From contig OZ017769.1 of NCBI GenBank assembly GCA_963969345.1, positions 11,101,725 through 11,165,724 on the forward strand: a DNA stretch of 64,000 bases, given 5' to 3'. Made by a program: the position numbers and the translations under genes. Shown here piece by piece: positions 34,701-46,105 of the stretch. Source of the stretch: Turbatrix aceti. Its lineage: Eukaryota; Nematoda; Chromadorea; Rhabditida; Panagrolaimidae. Every line of letters starts with the position of its first letter. Position 1 is the first letter of the stretch. The notes under the pieces are model-generated. The model was not told the origin of the DNA and searched no databases. It worked only from the letters and a program-made list of their open reading frames with translations.

Positions 34701-37415
34701 AAAAAATACTTTAGAGTAAAAACATGGCATAAAACCAGAAACAAACCTTGTAAACATGAATTTTGCAAGCCGCAGACTGGTGCAGGCATCTCTTGACGCA
34801 CTCCAAGACCTGGATCGTCTCAGACAGAGAACTCGGAGCCTGCGCAGGCGCCGGCGTCAGTTGGGACGAAAACGTCGCAAACGACTGACTGTATTGGAAG
34901 GCCTTTTTCGCGTCTGGTTGATCCAAAAACGACCTCAGGAGCAACAGCATTACCGGAAGCGCTGAGCCTACCTTCGACGGCGAAACCATACGCTCCTTCA
35001 GTGCCATGAAAATCTCCTTCCTCATATTGGCACGACCGTTAATGACTGGCATGAGAGCAGCCATGATCTTGACGCCGACTTCGGGAGGAAGCTCGGAGAC
35101 GTTCGCTGTGAGACGACTGAAGACATCCCAGTGGATAATAAACTCGCTTCCAATCTTGGAGCGCAGCTCGATGAGGGCATCGATGATGACAAAAGCCACG
35201 ACGTGCATTGACAGCCTCGGACAGAGAAAGTCGACGACCATCCGGAGACACGGGACGACGGATTCGCCGGCGACAGCGATGGCGTTGACGACAATATCAC
35301 GGCCGAAGAAAACAACCGAATTCCGGGGATCATCCACGCGGCCGTCTACGACGCGGAAGGCAGTGTGACGACCATTGACTTCGACGAGGTGGAGTCCAAG
35401 GAGAACGACGCCGCGGACAAGGTGCGGGCACAGTGGGGGGCTGTCTTGGAGGACTGAAACAAGAAAACGCTCAGTTTTAGGTTAAACAATATAAAATACT
35501 GAAGTAAGGCTTAAAAAAGTAAAACACATTATTTAGGCCAAAAATACAAAATTTAGACCAAATGACACTGACACGTACAAAAAAATGTAGATCAGGGCAA
35601 TGCAATTTTTAAACTTTGTATAATTTTCCGTAACTGGGTAACGATTGTTTAAAAAAATGTGCAAAATATTTGTTGATCTAAACGTTCTTTTTTTACTTTT
35701 TTCACTCTCACAAGGAAAGTGTTAGGCAGCATTTTGGAAATTCTTCACGAAATTTTGCCAAAAAGTTGCTTTTACTAGAAAAGTTTGTACCGTAAAATTC
35801 ACATGCCTGAGGCAAACTTTTCATAGTAAAAGCAACTTCTTGGCAAAATTTCGTGAAGAAATTCCAAAACGTTGCCTAAAACTTTCCTTGTCAGCAATTT
35901 TAGGAATCAATTTTACATCTGAAAAAAACACGAACCAATCTGAACCATCTTGAAGAGCGAAATGATCTTGTGGAGTCTGAGATCATTGATCACATCACGA
36001 ATCCATCCATCATTCTTGAAGTCATCAGCAAATTTCCAAATTTTGCTCAGCGACGAAGCCAGAAGTTGAGTGACGTCCATTTCAAATCGCTGGATGGATG
36101 CCAGCATGAAGAGCGTCATTAGGGCGAATACAGAAGTCCGGAGAAATTTCTTGTTCTTCTAAAAATCGACAAAAAAATAGGAAAAGCACCCAAAAACGTT
36201 ATTTTGCTTACCTTGAAAAACTTTACCGTCGCCCGACCGACTGCCGGATGCCTTCGAAGCACGACTGCGAATTCGGACATTTCGGTTTCAGCGTCGCAAA
36301 AAAAAGTTGAGTCCTTCGAGGCCCAAGCTTCGGAAAAAGCAAGAATAACATCGGCAACCTCAGAATCCGTAAAATTCCTGAGAAAAGATGTAATCTTGGC
36401 AAAGGCAAGCCGCTGATTAGAAGAATCAGTTCTTGAAAATCCATGCTTCAAAAAGTGGGATGTAAACTTGCGAAACACTGATGTTGAGTTTTGGTCCCTA
36501 AAAAACGGTAAAAATCAAGGGAAAACAATGGAAAAACTCACCGAACGACTTCAACAATCGCTGGAACGCAATCCTTGGAGCAATTTGTAAGAATCTTGAG
36601 CAGAAACTCGTCTCCTGCTTGTCGACCCGTCAGAGACGACACCCAGACGCAGAGACGGACGCTTCGGTAGTTCGTGATCTCGCCTTCCTTGACTGCGTCG
36701 ATGCAGCGCTCGCTGAGTTGTTGCTGCCAGTCCAAGGGGAGTTTTTTGACCTAAAAGAAAAATACTGAGAAATGAAAATTTGGAATACTGGAAGTTGGCC
36801 TCAAAAACACTAATTGAACGTATGTTACCGTAAAAAAAACCAAAGTGAACGTAATATAAAGTATCGTAACTACAAAAAATCGTAATCAGCGAGCCCGAAT
36901 AAAAGTCGTACCAAAACGAAAAAAAATGCACTCCGTTTTGTCCCAAAAAAAGTCGTCGTAAAGTAACTGCCCCCAGCTTACCTCATCACGAAAAACATTA
37001 GTCAGTTCAATAGCAAAATCCGAAGACATGGCCTCGGTGTTGAAAAGCATGAAAAGTCTTGAAATGATGAAAAAGCGATTGACTTCATTGACTCCACATT
37101 CGCCAATAAGACCCAGAAAAAGCTTGATTGCCTTGGTAGCCATTTCACCGCCGTCGTTATTGCACTGGTAGGCAAAGTTTCGGAAAATGCTGCCCTAAAA
37201 ATGGAAAAAAAATGTAAAAACGCTTTAGGCCTAGAGCAACTCACATAACGCCTGCCGTCGTTCGATTCGTTGTCGGCAAAAAACTTTTTGCATTTGTCTG
37301 TCATGGCTTGGGTCCATTGGCCTCGATCACGTATTTTGATCAGTTGACGACAGAATTCAAGAAATTTGACCCGGGCTTCGCCCTGGGTTCCCTGAGTCTG
37401 AGTCGGAAAGTTCAT
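31767..37415 (-). CDS. FANCI: Fanconi anemia group I protein homologue (FANCI)
   Basis: About eleven exons between the ATG at 37415 and the TGA at 31767 give roughly 1,300 residues of mostly alpha-helical repeat, close to the 1,328 of the human protein. FANCI pairs with FANCD2 in the clamp that loads on interstrand-crosslinked DNA; ubiquitination of one lysine is central. Matching landmarks are SPSKVGSALPVMLLLLRSF (human RKSAVAGFLLLLKNF, with the lysine at about residue 530; codon 34974-34972), ETIQVLECVKRCLHQSAACK, DQVLTLDLEDIALDAISDF and the C-terminal RTRGFKINVQDVEHAL, which parallels human SRDFKIKGNILDMVL. An AG acceptor five bases before the ATG suits trans-splicing. The intron at about 33434-34050 carries a hAT MITE, and the one near 35460-35930 a 180-bp foldback. 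Some exon edges are approximate. Confidence 0.82.
33556..33971. mobile_element. 416-bp hAT-type MITE, GGGTACCC-rich, in a FANCI intron
   Basis: Termini CAGTGTTGTCGG and CCGACAACACTG are inverted repeats. Flanks show an 8-bp duplication with one mismatch, TTAACGAC (33548-33555) and TCAACGAC (33972-33979). Both sides hold arrays of the palindromic unit TTCCGGGTACCCGAA around a unique AT-rich core. No coding capacity. The insertion is intronic and leaves the FANCI exons intact. Confidence 0.93.
35711..35890. repeat. 180-bp foldback element in a FANCI intron
   Basis: Arms of about 76 bp, starting CAAGGAAAGT and ending ...ACTTTCCTTG, pair with only a few mismatches around a spacer of about 26 bases. 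TCA lies immediately outside on both sides and might be a 3-bp target duplication. The transcript would form a long near-perfect hairpin. Confidence 0.9.
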
Positions 37416-37765
37416 CTTGGCTAAAATTTACGAATTAACAAAACAAGCATGCTACCTACCTAAAAAAAGCACGGAATTAGAGGAAGAAAAAAGCGCGAAA
37501 AAGTTCGAAAAAAAGACGCTTCTTTTTTAAAACCACCGTGGCCGAGTTTCTATGACGTCGGACACAAAACGCCAAAACTTTATCTTGTAACAATTTTTTT
37601 TCAGGAATACTCTTCCACGGCTAAAACACTGATTGATAAGCTCATAGCCGTATATTCGGTGGGTTTTGGGGTTTTTTCAGATAATATCAGTCTATTTGGC
37701 GTTTATTTCGTTCACTCACAGTTTTATTCGCCGTTCTTAGTCACGGTTGATTTTCTCGTATCATC
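37416..37765. promoter_or_regulatory. Shared divergent upstream region of FANCI and IMPACT
   Basis: 350 bp separate the two start codons on opposite strands. No coding sequence is present, so both promoters must lie here or overlap the 5' ends. No TATA box is evident. Confidence 0.55.
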
Positions 37766-38859
37766 ATGCCATTGAGTAGTGAGGCGCTTGACGAATTCAC
37801 CATCGTTGAATCGATGTACCTGGATTGCGTTGTAATTGATTCAGAACGATCTGCATTGTTAACGCTGGCCGATGGCGATGTTAAGATACGATTTATTATT
37901 CTGGACAATTATCCGACAAAGTGAGTTTTTATGAGCTTTTATGGGATGGATATTGATTGGAGATCCCAGTGAGCGTATAACGTGAACTAAAATGAACGTA
38001 AAAACAGTAAAAAAATCGTTTTGAAGCTATCGTTTGAAAGAATAACGATACGTATAGTAAAAGTTGTTACTTTTGTGATCGTAACTCATGTCGGAGTATC
38101 GGAGTAATGATAACACAACGATTCTTCAGCTCATGTAAAGTAATGTAAAAGCAGAAAAAGTATTATTTTTCATTACTTTAATTTTCTTATTAATTCTTTA
38201 GTGCCAAACCAATATTCGAGATCTCCGCTCCGTCATTCACGCATTCCCAACGAATTCAACTCACCCAGATTCTAGAAGGAATCACCGCGGGCAACTTTGG
38301 TCAATGCGTGCTCGTCGACTGCATCAATGCATGCATAGACTTTGTTTCAAACTTGCATGATCGGAATTCGTCCTTTACCTCTGGGTCTTCTCAATCTCAC
38401 GACCTATCGTCCCAGGAATCTTACGACCACGATCTGCTCCGAGACAAACAGATGACTCCACTGCCCCCGGTCCCGGAGATTTACAGCACGGATACGATAT
38501 CCGATCGTAAAAGCGTCTTTCAAGCCCACGTTGCACGCGTTCACTCCCGCGAAGATGTGGACTCTGTCCTCTCTGAACTCAAGAAGAATCACAAAATCCA
38601 ACGAGCTACGCATAATATGGTAGCCTATAGGATACAACTTCGCAAGGGGAATTCCACAATCCTCGCTCATGATTGTGAAGACGACGGAGAAACGGGTGCT
38701 GGACAGAGGCTATCCCATCTCCTGGACCTCATGCACGTCAACGATCTCGTCGTTGTGGTTACCCGCTGGTACGGGGGGATTCACCTGGGGCCGGATCGTT
38801 TTCGGCACATCAATAACATTGCCAGACGTGCAGTCGTCGAATCTACGTGGTTTAATTGA
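37766..38859 (+). CDS. IMPACT: IMPACT homologue (RWD plus UPF0029/YIH1 domain)
   Basis: Two exons, 37766-37920 and 38202-38859, join in phase to 270 residues. IMPACT/Yih1 proteins compete for GCN1 and so restrain GCN2-dependent eIF2-alpha phosphorylation. The N-terminal half is RWD-like (DEFTIVESMYLDCV, LDNYPTNAKPIFEISAP). The C-terminal UPF0029 domain is very well conserved: SVFQAHVARV, ATHNMVAYRI, HDCEDDGETGAGQRLSHLL, VVTRWYGGIHLGPDRF and HINNIARR. A Ser-rich linker separates the halves. At 270 residues it is somewhat shorter than human IMPACT (320). The intron is 281 bp. Confidence 0.93.
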
Positions 38860-39186
38860 CTAACAATAATAATTATTTCTAGGGTTTAATAACTTTATTT
38901 TTGAAATTATATGATAATAAAAGATAAATTGGAAAACGGGGGGGGGGGGGTAACGGTCAAGCAAATCAGACAGTAGAACATTTTTTGGTAGAATCACACT
39001 TTAGTGAATGAAAAAAGTGATTTAGGGAATGCAAGTTTTATTTATCATTGCTAAACAACCTGCTCATTCTTATTGTAAAATAAATATTTTCTCACTCACA
39101 GCGCGGTTGTGGCTGATTCCCGCTGAAGTAGCTCATCGGTTAAAAAACTGAAAAAAAAGAGGCATGTGTACCCGCAGGATCCCTTG
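38860..39186. other. Convergent intergenic spacer with a G13 run
   Basis: It lies between the stop of IMPACT (plus strand) and the stop of the ELP6-like gene (minus strand). It contains an uninterrupted run of 13 G at about 38938-38950 and nothing coding. Confidence 0.6.
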
Positions 39187-40271
39187 CTAAATTGGCGTCC
39201 AAGGTTCAAAGACGATGACGAGTCCTTCATGGTTATCGCCCCAGGCATAATAACATTGCTGAGAACATTCCATCTGATGTCTACCTTTTAGCCTCATTGA
39301 CCACAAAAACGTCAACAACCTGAAAAAAATTGTTGATTTTCGAATTCTAAAATTTTGTGAAAAAAAATTTTATTCCTGAATCTTTTATTTCGCATTTGGT
39401 AAAAAATTACTGCAAAAGACAATTAACGCGGATACAAAATCCATCAATATAAAAAACGCCAACCGTCGTAAAAAAACGACAATTCATCGTAAATTATGCG
39501 TCGTAGAAAGAACTGATGCAGTTACGATCGTTACGGTTGCTGCCAGTTTGGTTCCTTTCCCAACACCTCGACAAAATCTTTTGAAAATAACAGCCAAGAA
39601 GTCCGGGACATTCTGTATGGCTCCAGCGATTCAGCAAGAGTTCCATTTTCTGTCGACGACGTAGCTTGGTGTAAATCTGATAAACTAACACTCCTCCATC
39701 GCGATGCGATCTGGATGCTGATGACGTTGGCCACGATATCACACATTATAAACTTGGCAGTGTTGAGCGCAGCGACGAGAAGGGGAGTCTCGTAGCGGTC
39801 CAGTCTCGAGCCGAGGATCTTGACGAGTCGTCGGAGCGGAACGACATCATTCGGGCCGATTCCCTTGGCCGTGAGCGCAGAGAGGCAGTCGACGATTATG
39901 AACATGGGTTTACGGGTGAAACACGCGGGTAGAGGAATTCTGCAAGAAGTGGAGGCAGACGAGATGGCGGCATCGAAGTCGACGGCCAGCTTGATGAAGT
40001 CCACGCATTTGGGATGGATGTCGACGTCGTTGTCATCAGCAAAGGCAAAACTCAGGCCGGATGCCATAGTAGAATGTCTGGATTTATTTGGATTTGGTCA
40101 GTTCAGGAGAAATTTATTTATCGATCCACACAAAATCAATGTCCGACAACGCCTGGATATTCTTCACGTTCCGAATGTTGTTTGTTGTGTTGGCTGCATG
40201 CAGATTGCGGTGCAGATGTGAGTGGAAAACACGCGTTTCTTGTACAACGGGTTTTTCAGTGGAGTTTGCAT
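39187..40271 (-). CDS. RecA-fold-like protein, tentatively Elongator subunit ELP6
   Basis: Three exons (40271-40168, 40077-39535, 39319-39187) join in phase to 259 residues, near the 266 of human ELP6. The best landmark is MFIIVDCLSALTAKGIG followed by PLLVAALNT, the strand-turn pattern of a RecA/KaiC-type core, like LLVDDLSVLLSLGMG of ELP6. No Walker A motif is visible, as expected for Elongator ELP4-6 subunits. The C-terminal exon encodes RHQMECSQQCYYAWGD and GLVIVFEPW, which I cannot place. A RAD51-paralogue-like protein is the main alternative. The N-terminus is uncertain: a second frame in 40291-40130 also splices in phase. The AG acceptor at 40292-40293, about 145 bp past the dyf-2 stop, suggests trans-splicing in an operon. 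Confidence 0.55.
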
Positions 40272-40435
40272 CGCAAATTGCAAGCAGCGTTCTGTATAAT
40301 TTTTTTGAATTCTGGTTTTCTATGCTTTTTTGTGTTTTTATTGAAGTTTATCAGACACGGCAGTTTTTCAAAATAAATTTATTTTTGTGTACAAGTATTG
40401 TTTGCAAACTATTATTTTTTTAATCGCCACACGTT

Positions 40436-43400
40436 TTACGATGTTGCTCCACTCGTATTTTTGTTATTCGTAAATTTAGTTTGTAAATAGACGGTCATAT
40501 TTGTGGGGGTTATCTCTCCAACATTTGAACAACACAGCGGGCATTTTTCATTTTTGCCTGCGAGTCTGAAATTCATATTTTTTTAATAAGTTTTTTTCCG
40601 TAAACCAACTTTTTGAACTCCGAAAAATACCCCGGTGAAGCGCACGTTGGACAGACGGCAAAGTCATCTGCGACTACGTGCCTCCCGGTTATGATGCACA
40701 TCGGAAGTCTGTTCCGGCAATGTACACAACTGAGAGTGGTTTCCTCGACTGATTGCTCGCAGAATGGACACGGCGTTTTGGGCTCCTCGACGTCGTCCGC
40801 GTCTTTCGCCGACCTCCGAACTATTGTTTCAATTTTCCGTCGATATTTTTCCGTGATCTTGGAACGGAGCTCGGGACGCAGAAGCTGAACAGCGTACTTA
40901 AAAGCCGATGCATTGAGGCCCGCTTTGGTACACAAAATGACAGTTGACGTCAGGATGTCGACCATGTGCGCTGAAAACTGGCCAATATGCTCGGCGACCC
41001 GGATTAGGAGTCTGGCAGCGAGGCGGTCGTCGCCCCGCTTGACGACGCTCTTCACCAGCAGGTAGCTATGTAGCAATCCTAGGCTGTCTGTCATGGCCGC
41101 CGGAACAGGTAAGTCGTGTTCCAGGAGCTGGCGTTGCATCTCGAAGAGAAGGTCACGTGCCATCTTGTAGTTTCCCTTGGATTGCTCGTCCTGGGCCAAG
41201 ATGATGGCAGTCTTGGATGCCTCGACGTAGCGATGGAGATTGGCGTAGAGTCGAAACAGGTATCTCGGATCTTTGGGAATGCCATCGCTCTCACCGAGGA
41301 GGTAGTCGATGAATTTCTTGACGAGATTGTCGTCTTTGGCTTTGACAGCGCAGTCAACGGCAAGGAGAAGAGCTTCTTCGCTTTCTCTGAGTGCCATGAG
41401 GGTTTCCAGGGCCTAAAAAGAGACGTAAAATTAGGGATTTTCGTGTTAAGAAAAAGTTTCGTACTGACTGAGACCCAAACTCAGTATGAAACAAATGTCA
41501 AACTTTTGACGTAAAAACAAACATTTTCGTGTTACAGAATATAACATGCGCAAATCTTACAATAAAAAAACCCACGACATAATAATCCCCACTTAATGAC
41601 AGAAATTTTCCCGCCATAAGTGGATTTCTTTTCTTTGTCGTGTAATACTTGGCCAGCGGCTCGTACTGCTGCTCGGCGCCTGCTAGTTCCACAGCGTTGG
41701 CAAATACCTCCATAATATCTTCTGCTTCGGCGAGTTGAAACGCTTCTTGGTAGCACTTTGACAGAACGAGAAATTCGACGGCCGTTGAAGTTTCTCCAAT
41801 TTTGTTAAAATGCTTGGCAATGAGTTTCGCTCCTTCCGTTGACCTCGATCCCCGGACAAGCTTAACGGCATCCGAAACCATATCCAGCTTGTTGAGCATG
41901 ACCCTGACCGCTGCTTCGTGGTTGTTAGCTCGAAGGTAGACCTTGAGGGCATCGGCGTGGCGTTTTTCATTTTCCAAAATTTTTCCGTATTGTGCAAGGA
42001 GTTTAGGTGATCTTATTTTGTCACCCAGCATTTTGAATTTTGTAAAGTTGCGTGCCTTGAGGTAGGCAGCCACTGCTCGGTCGTAGAATGCGCCTATTTC
42101 GTAGAGTTTGCCGGCTTCGTTATATTGCTGAAGTTAGTGATCGTATTTTGTGGTTTTCATTTTAGAGTTTGTTTTACCTTTAATTCCTCCAACAACAACC
42201 CACAATCTCGTTTGATTGTTCTTCCAGGCAGGTTTTCGGCCACGCCAACACCTCTAGATATGTCACCCACTTTGATGGACATCCTGGCAACTCCACTCTG
42301 GCAAAATTCATTGTGCTCGATGACATCTGGATCGTGTTCGTCTTCTGTCACATGCCTTATTGCTCTTTCGTAGAAATCTAAGGCTTTGTCAAAGTGCCCG
42401 AGAAATTCTAGTTGATTCGCGTATTCCTTGGAAATTAGCGGGATTTCAGTTGGCTTGATGGATCGAGCTAGATCGAGAGCTTTTTCCCAATGTAGAACAT
42501 CTCTTCGCATCTTAAATTTCAACTCAATTTTAATAAACCAATTATCTCCGTAAATACAAAAATCAATTTCGCTTCAAGACCATATTTTCGTCCCAAGAGA
42601 TACATTTTTTACTTTTTCTATAAACTAATAAAATCGTAACGTACGTTCAACGCCAAATCACCTCTTCCGCAACTCATATATGCTTGTTCTGCTTCATCGT
42701 ATCGTCCCATGAGCGTGTGAATCATGCCATTGACCAATTCATGGTCTTCTTCGTCCAGAAGTTCGCCAACCGTAAACACCATAGCTATATTTCCGAGTCT
42801 TTTGTACACCCGACCAGCGACTTCAAATCGATGTTCAAGGAGCGCTGCTTCTGCGAGTTTGTTCCAGTACTTATGGTCTTCTGCGTGTTCTGCTATTTTC
42901 CAGGCATTTCTCCATCTCTTGAGCGTGAGCTGCGTTTCAAAGAGTTTCCACAACTGCGGTGGTGTTAGGGTGTCCAAACTCCCGCCTGTTTTTTGTGATT
43001 CCAAAATAATCGTGTTTAGCTTGCCAGTTTGAGTCATAGAATAGACGATTCCTTTTGAGAGCATCATTGGCATCGTGCCGGAGGGTATTTCACTGTCACC
43101 GATTTTTTTTATTGTCATACCGTTGTTTGTCTTGTTGGATATGAATACCGCGACATTTTGTGCGTTGATCAGGACGAAGGTATTCCGATCGATAGTGAAG
43201 CTTTCCCAAAAACACTCGGAATACTGATTACTGTTATCAGAGATGGCAAGTAGCTGCATGGTTGACGCATCCAGAATATGGGTATCATGCTTGTCGTCGA
43301 CAAAGACAGCCTTGACTCCGTTCATTTCCGGAAAGATGCGCCGAACGATAGTTGGATGCTTAAATTCGAGGAGATGGGTCCAATCGAGAAGCGAGAAGAA

Positions 43401-45396
43401 ACAGATGTACATGGACTCTGTCGTGTAGACGCAGTACCTGCAAAAGCATAAATAGTTTTTATAAAAACGGAAAGTGATCAGTAAAAATCGTAGTCACTTG
43501 TAGGATTCGATCTCTATATTCTCAGGTTCACAATCCTATATTGTGCCAACGTAGCCATTTGTAAAAAAATAGATCGATCATTAACCTAAACTAACCTTTC
43601 AGTCAACTCGGCATCCACAACGGACGAATATTGAACGGAGGGGGTTTCTATCGGTAGCGTAATGACCACCTTTTCAGCATTCACATCCAGTGTCGCATTT
43701 TCAGGCATCACCACAACATGCACCTGTATTCTTCCATCCAGCAGCACCATTGCGTACGTATTGTTCAGTTTGATCTTACTGATGGTGGCAAAGTATTGTT
43801 GTTCGCGTACGCTGGCGACATTTTTCGTCGAAGCATCGTAAAACCATGCTTGGTTATTGGATGCCATGGCAAAGTAATGATCACTGATTGCGAGGAGGGA
43901 AGGCTCAATTTTGTTATCCACGGTAAATGTTGTTATAGCAGCGTCGCGCATTATGGTGACCTCATTTGAACCCGACATGCACGCAAAGCGATCTCTATAC
44001 GACGCTCCTAGTACAGGCACTTTGGTCAGAAATACCATTAAACCACCGGATTTTCCAGTGATGAATATCAAATTTCCTTGGTTGTTTGCAGACACATTGT
44101 CAAAGCCAAGCGTGTCGTCTTCGACGGTAACGAGTTGTGCGAGCTCCATGATGCGATCGATGTGACGAATCTTGATCGTACAATCGCCTAGAGTTATCAT
44201 CTGACGCGTCGCGACGTTGATTGCCATGTCACAAAGAGTATTTTCGAAATCTTTGATTGAAAATAGCTCTGAGCTGTTTTCGGGTGACTGCGTGACATGG
44301 AGACAGATGATATTGCCGCTCTCAAATGCCATGAGTATGTTGCTGCTCTCAAACCACGTACACCGCACTATTTTACCGTATTTTTCTTGAAACTGTAAAT
44401 TTATTGGGGTATCGTCGCCTTGCATTTTGCACAACATGAGGGTTTTTTGGACTAGAATTGCACCGATCTGTAATTTTATTTATGCAAAACAAAAATGAAA
44501 AAACGACAACTTACAAAATATTCGTCTTGAAAATTTCCATCTTCGTCAATGATGGGTATAAAGGTCAGCTGTTCCGGATCTGAGTTGCAACCGATTGAAT
44601 TGATCGTATCACCGGTGTCGTTCGATATCGTGATGGTAGCATCATCAGATGCGAGGGCCAGTAGACCATTGCTATTGAAAAGTCCTCCAATGATGGCTCG
44701 TTGGTGTTTTCCGAGTACTGGAGTTTTTCTAAACAACAACTACAAATAAAAAAGACGGGTATTTTTTCTACCTGCTGGTAAGCATGTTGACATATATGAC
44801 ATTTCCTCGATCTGTTCCAACAACCAAAACCTGGGATGTCGGGGACCAGATTGCGAATGTTGGAGTTTCTCTAAAAACATTTTGACAGAAAATAAAAAAT
44901 AGAAATGAAATCAACTTGTTTGCAAGTCTCAAGTCAATATCCTGAGGCTGTTTTGTGCTCATGCGAAACACGACAACTTGTGGCACAGTTGTTCCGACGC
45001 CAGCTATGAGATCCCCGTCTTTGTGCCAGTCAAGGAACATTGTTTTCCTGAAAAAATGTATCTACATTTATAAAAAATCTTTTACCGAATAAAAAATGTT
45101 TTTAAAAATGAACATTTTAAATTTATAAAAACATACCCAGTGGACAAAAACTCGGCATAGTTTTCTCCGTATCGATCTGTTATCCGAATTGATTCGCCAC
45201 TGAAAAAATTGTTAAAAAATTAAGAACTGAAAAACAGTACTTGGTAATGGCAAGATGATGTCCCTGCGGTCGCCACGCAGCTTTGACAGTTCGCTTATTC
45301 GGATCATCCGGCTTTGGCATGTAATACAGCAACTAAAAAAATAATTCGTGACAAAAAATTTTTAAATTTGAAAAGCGCAATTACCTTCATTGGCAT
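40436..45396 (-). CDS. dyf-2: IFT144 / WDR19 homologue, IFT-A subunit
   Basis: A multi-exon gene aligns along its full length with human WDR19 (1,342 residues), so it is complete. IFT144 is an IFT-A subunit for retrograde ciliary transport and membrane-protein entry; in nematodes it is needed in ciliated sensory neurons. The N-terminal WD part starts MPMKLLYYMPKPDD and includes ITNGESIRITDRYGENYAEF, MFLDWHKDGDLIAGVG and PVLGKHQRAIIGG. The TPR-like part includes DVLHWEKALDLARSI, CGLLLEELK and YKMARDLLFEMQ. The C-terminal zinc-binding end has TPCPFC, ITGRHVVADDFAVCPTC and, in a short last exon (40565-40436), EKCPLCC. The first coding exon is only 12 bases (45396-45385), preceded by an AG acceptor near 45422. 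Confidence 0.93.
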
Positions 45397-46105
45397 TGCA
45401 ATAATTGAAAGAGATGACAGTCTGGTAAGGAATTATAACCTTTAGTGAGCAATAAAAACAAAAAAAACACAATTTGGGTTTGAACAACAGGCAATTGCAG
45501 CTCATTCGCAGTGTCGATTTGCGTAACCATGGCGACTTACGACCATGTTAGCCGCAACTGCCTGTCGCTGCAAGCAATTTTAATTGACAGTGTTTTTGGT
45601 ACCCAAAGCGAAATTTGGTTTCTGTTTAGTATTATGAGTACTCAAAATAACAATTTCGACTGGTGCCGATAGCGTCAACTGTCGGGCTGCATGAGAGGGG
45701 TCCAGGAATGATTAAGGATAAAATCTTAAAGGGTTTCCCATATAGATGTAACGAGCTATCATTATGAAATTTGGATAAAAATTTCTTGTCAACAGAAAGT
45801 TTCATGGATTGCTTATTTTCATTGAAAAAAATATAAGCGTCCGCTTATTCCTTGAAATCTGACTTGGGCGGCCGCTAGATCCTGAACGTGAGCGGGCGCT
45901 CACGAGAGCGACCGCTATTCAAATTCATTGAGCGGCCCGGCCCGTTCAAGTCCGTGAGCGAGCCGCCCGCGCGAGCATGAGCGAGCGCGATGCAACACCT
46001 TGACCTAGTTGCCTAGTTTTTGTGCAATGTCGCCTCAAAAATGCAAATTCCGGCACGCACAACTTTGAGCTTCCACAATTTTTCTTTGGCACGGAGTCTC
46101 AGTAA
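45397..46105. other. Intergenic region upstream of dyf-2 with GC-rich relic
   Basis: No coding sequence. The first 150 bp would contain the dyf-2 promoter; I did not find a clear X-box (RFX site). The GC-rich repeat relic at 45860-46003 lies here. Confidence 0.5.
45860..46003. mobile_element. GAGCGGCC-rich MITE-like relic
   Basis: Clustered GAGCG/CGCTC and GCGGCCGC motifs end at GCGATGCAACACCTTG. Read inward, this terminus (CAAGGTGTTGCAT) is the same 13 bases as the arms of the palindrome at 30976-31021. The opposite end was not found, so the copy is truncated. Confidence 0.6.
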
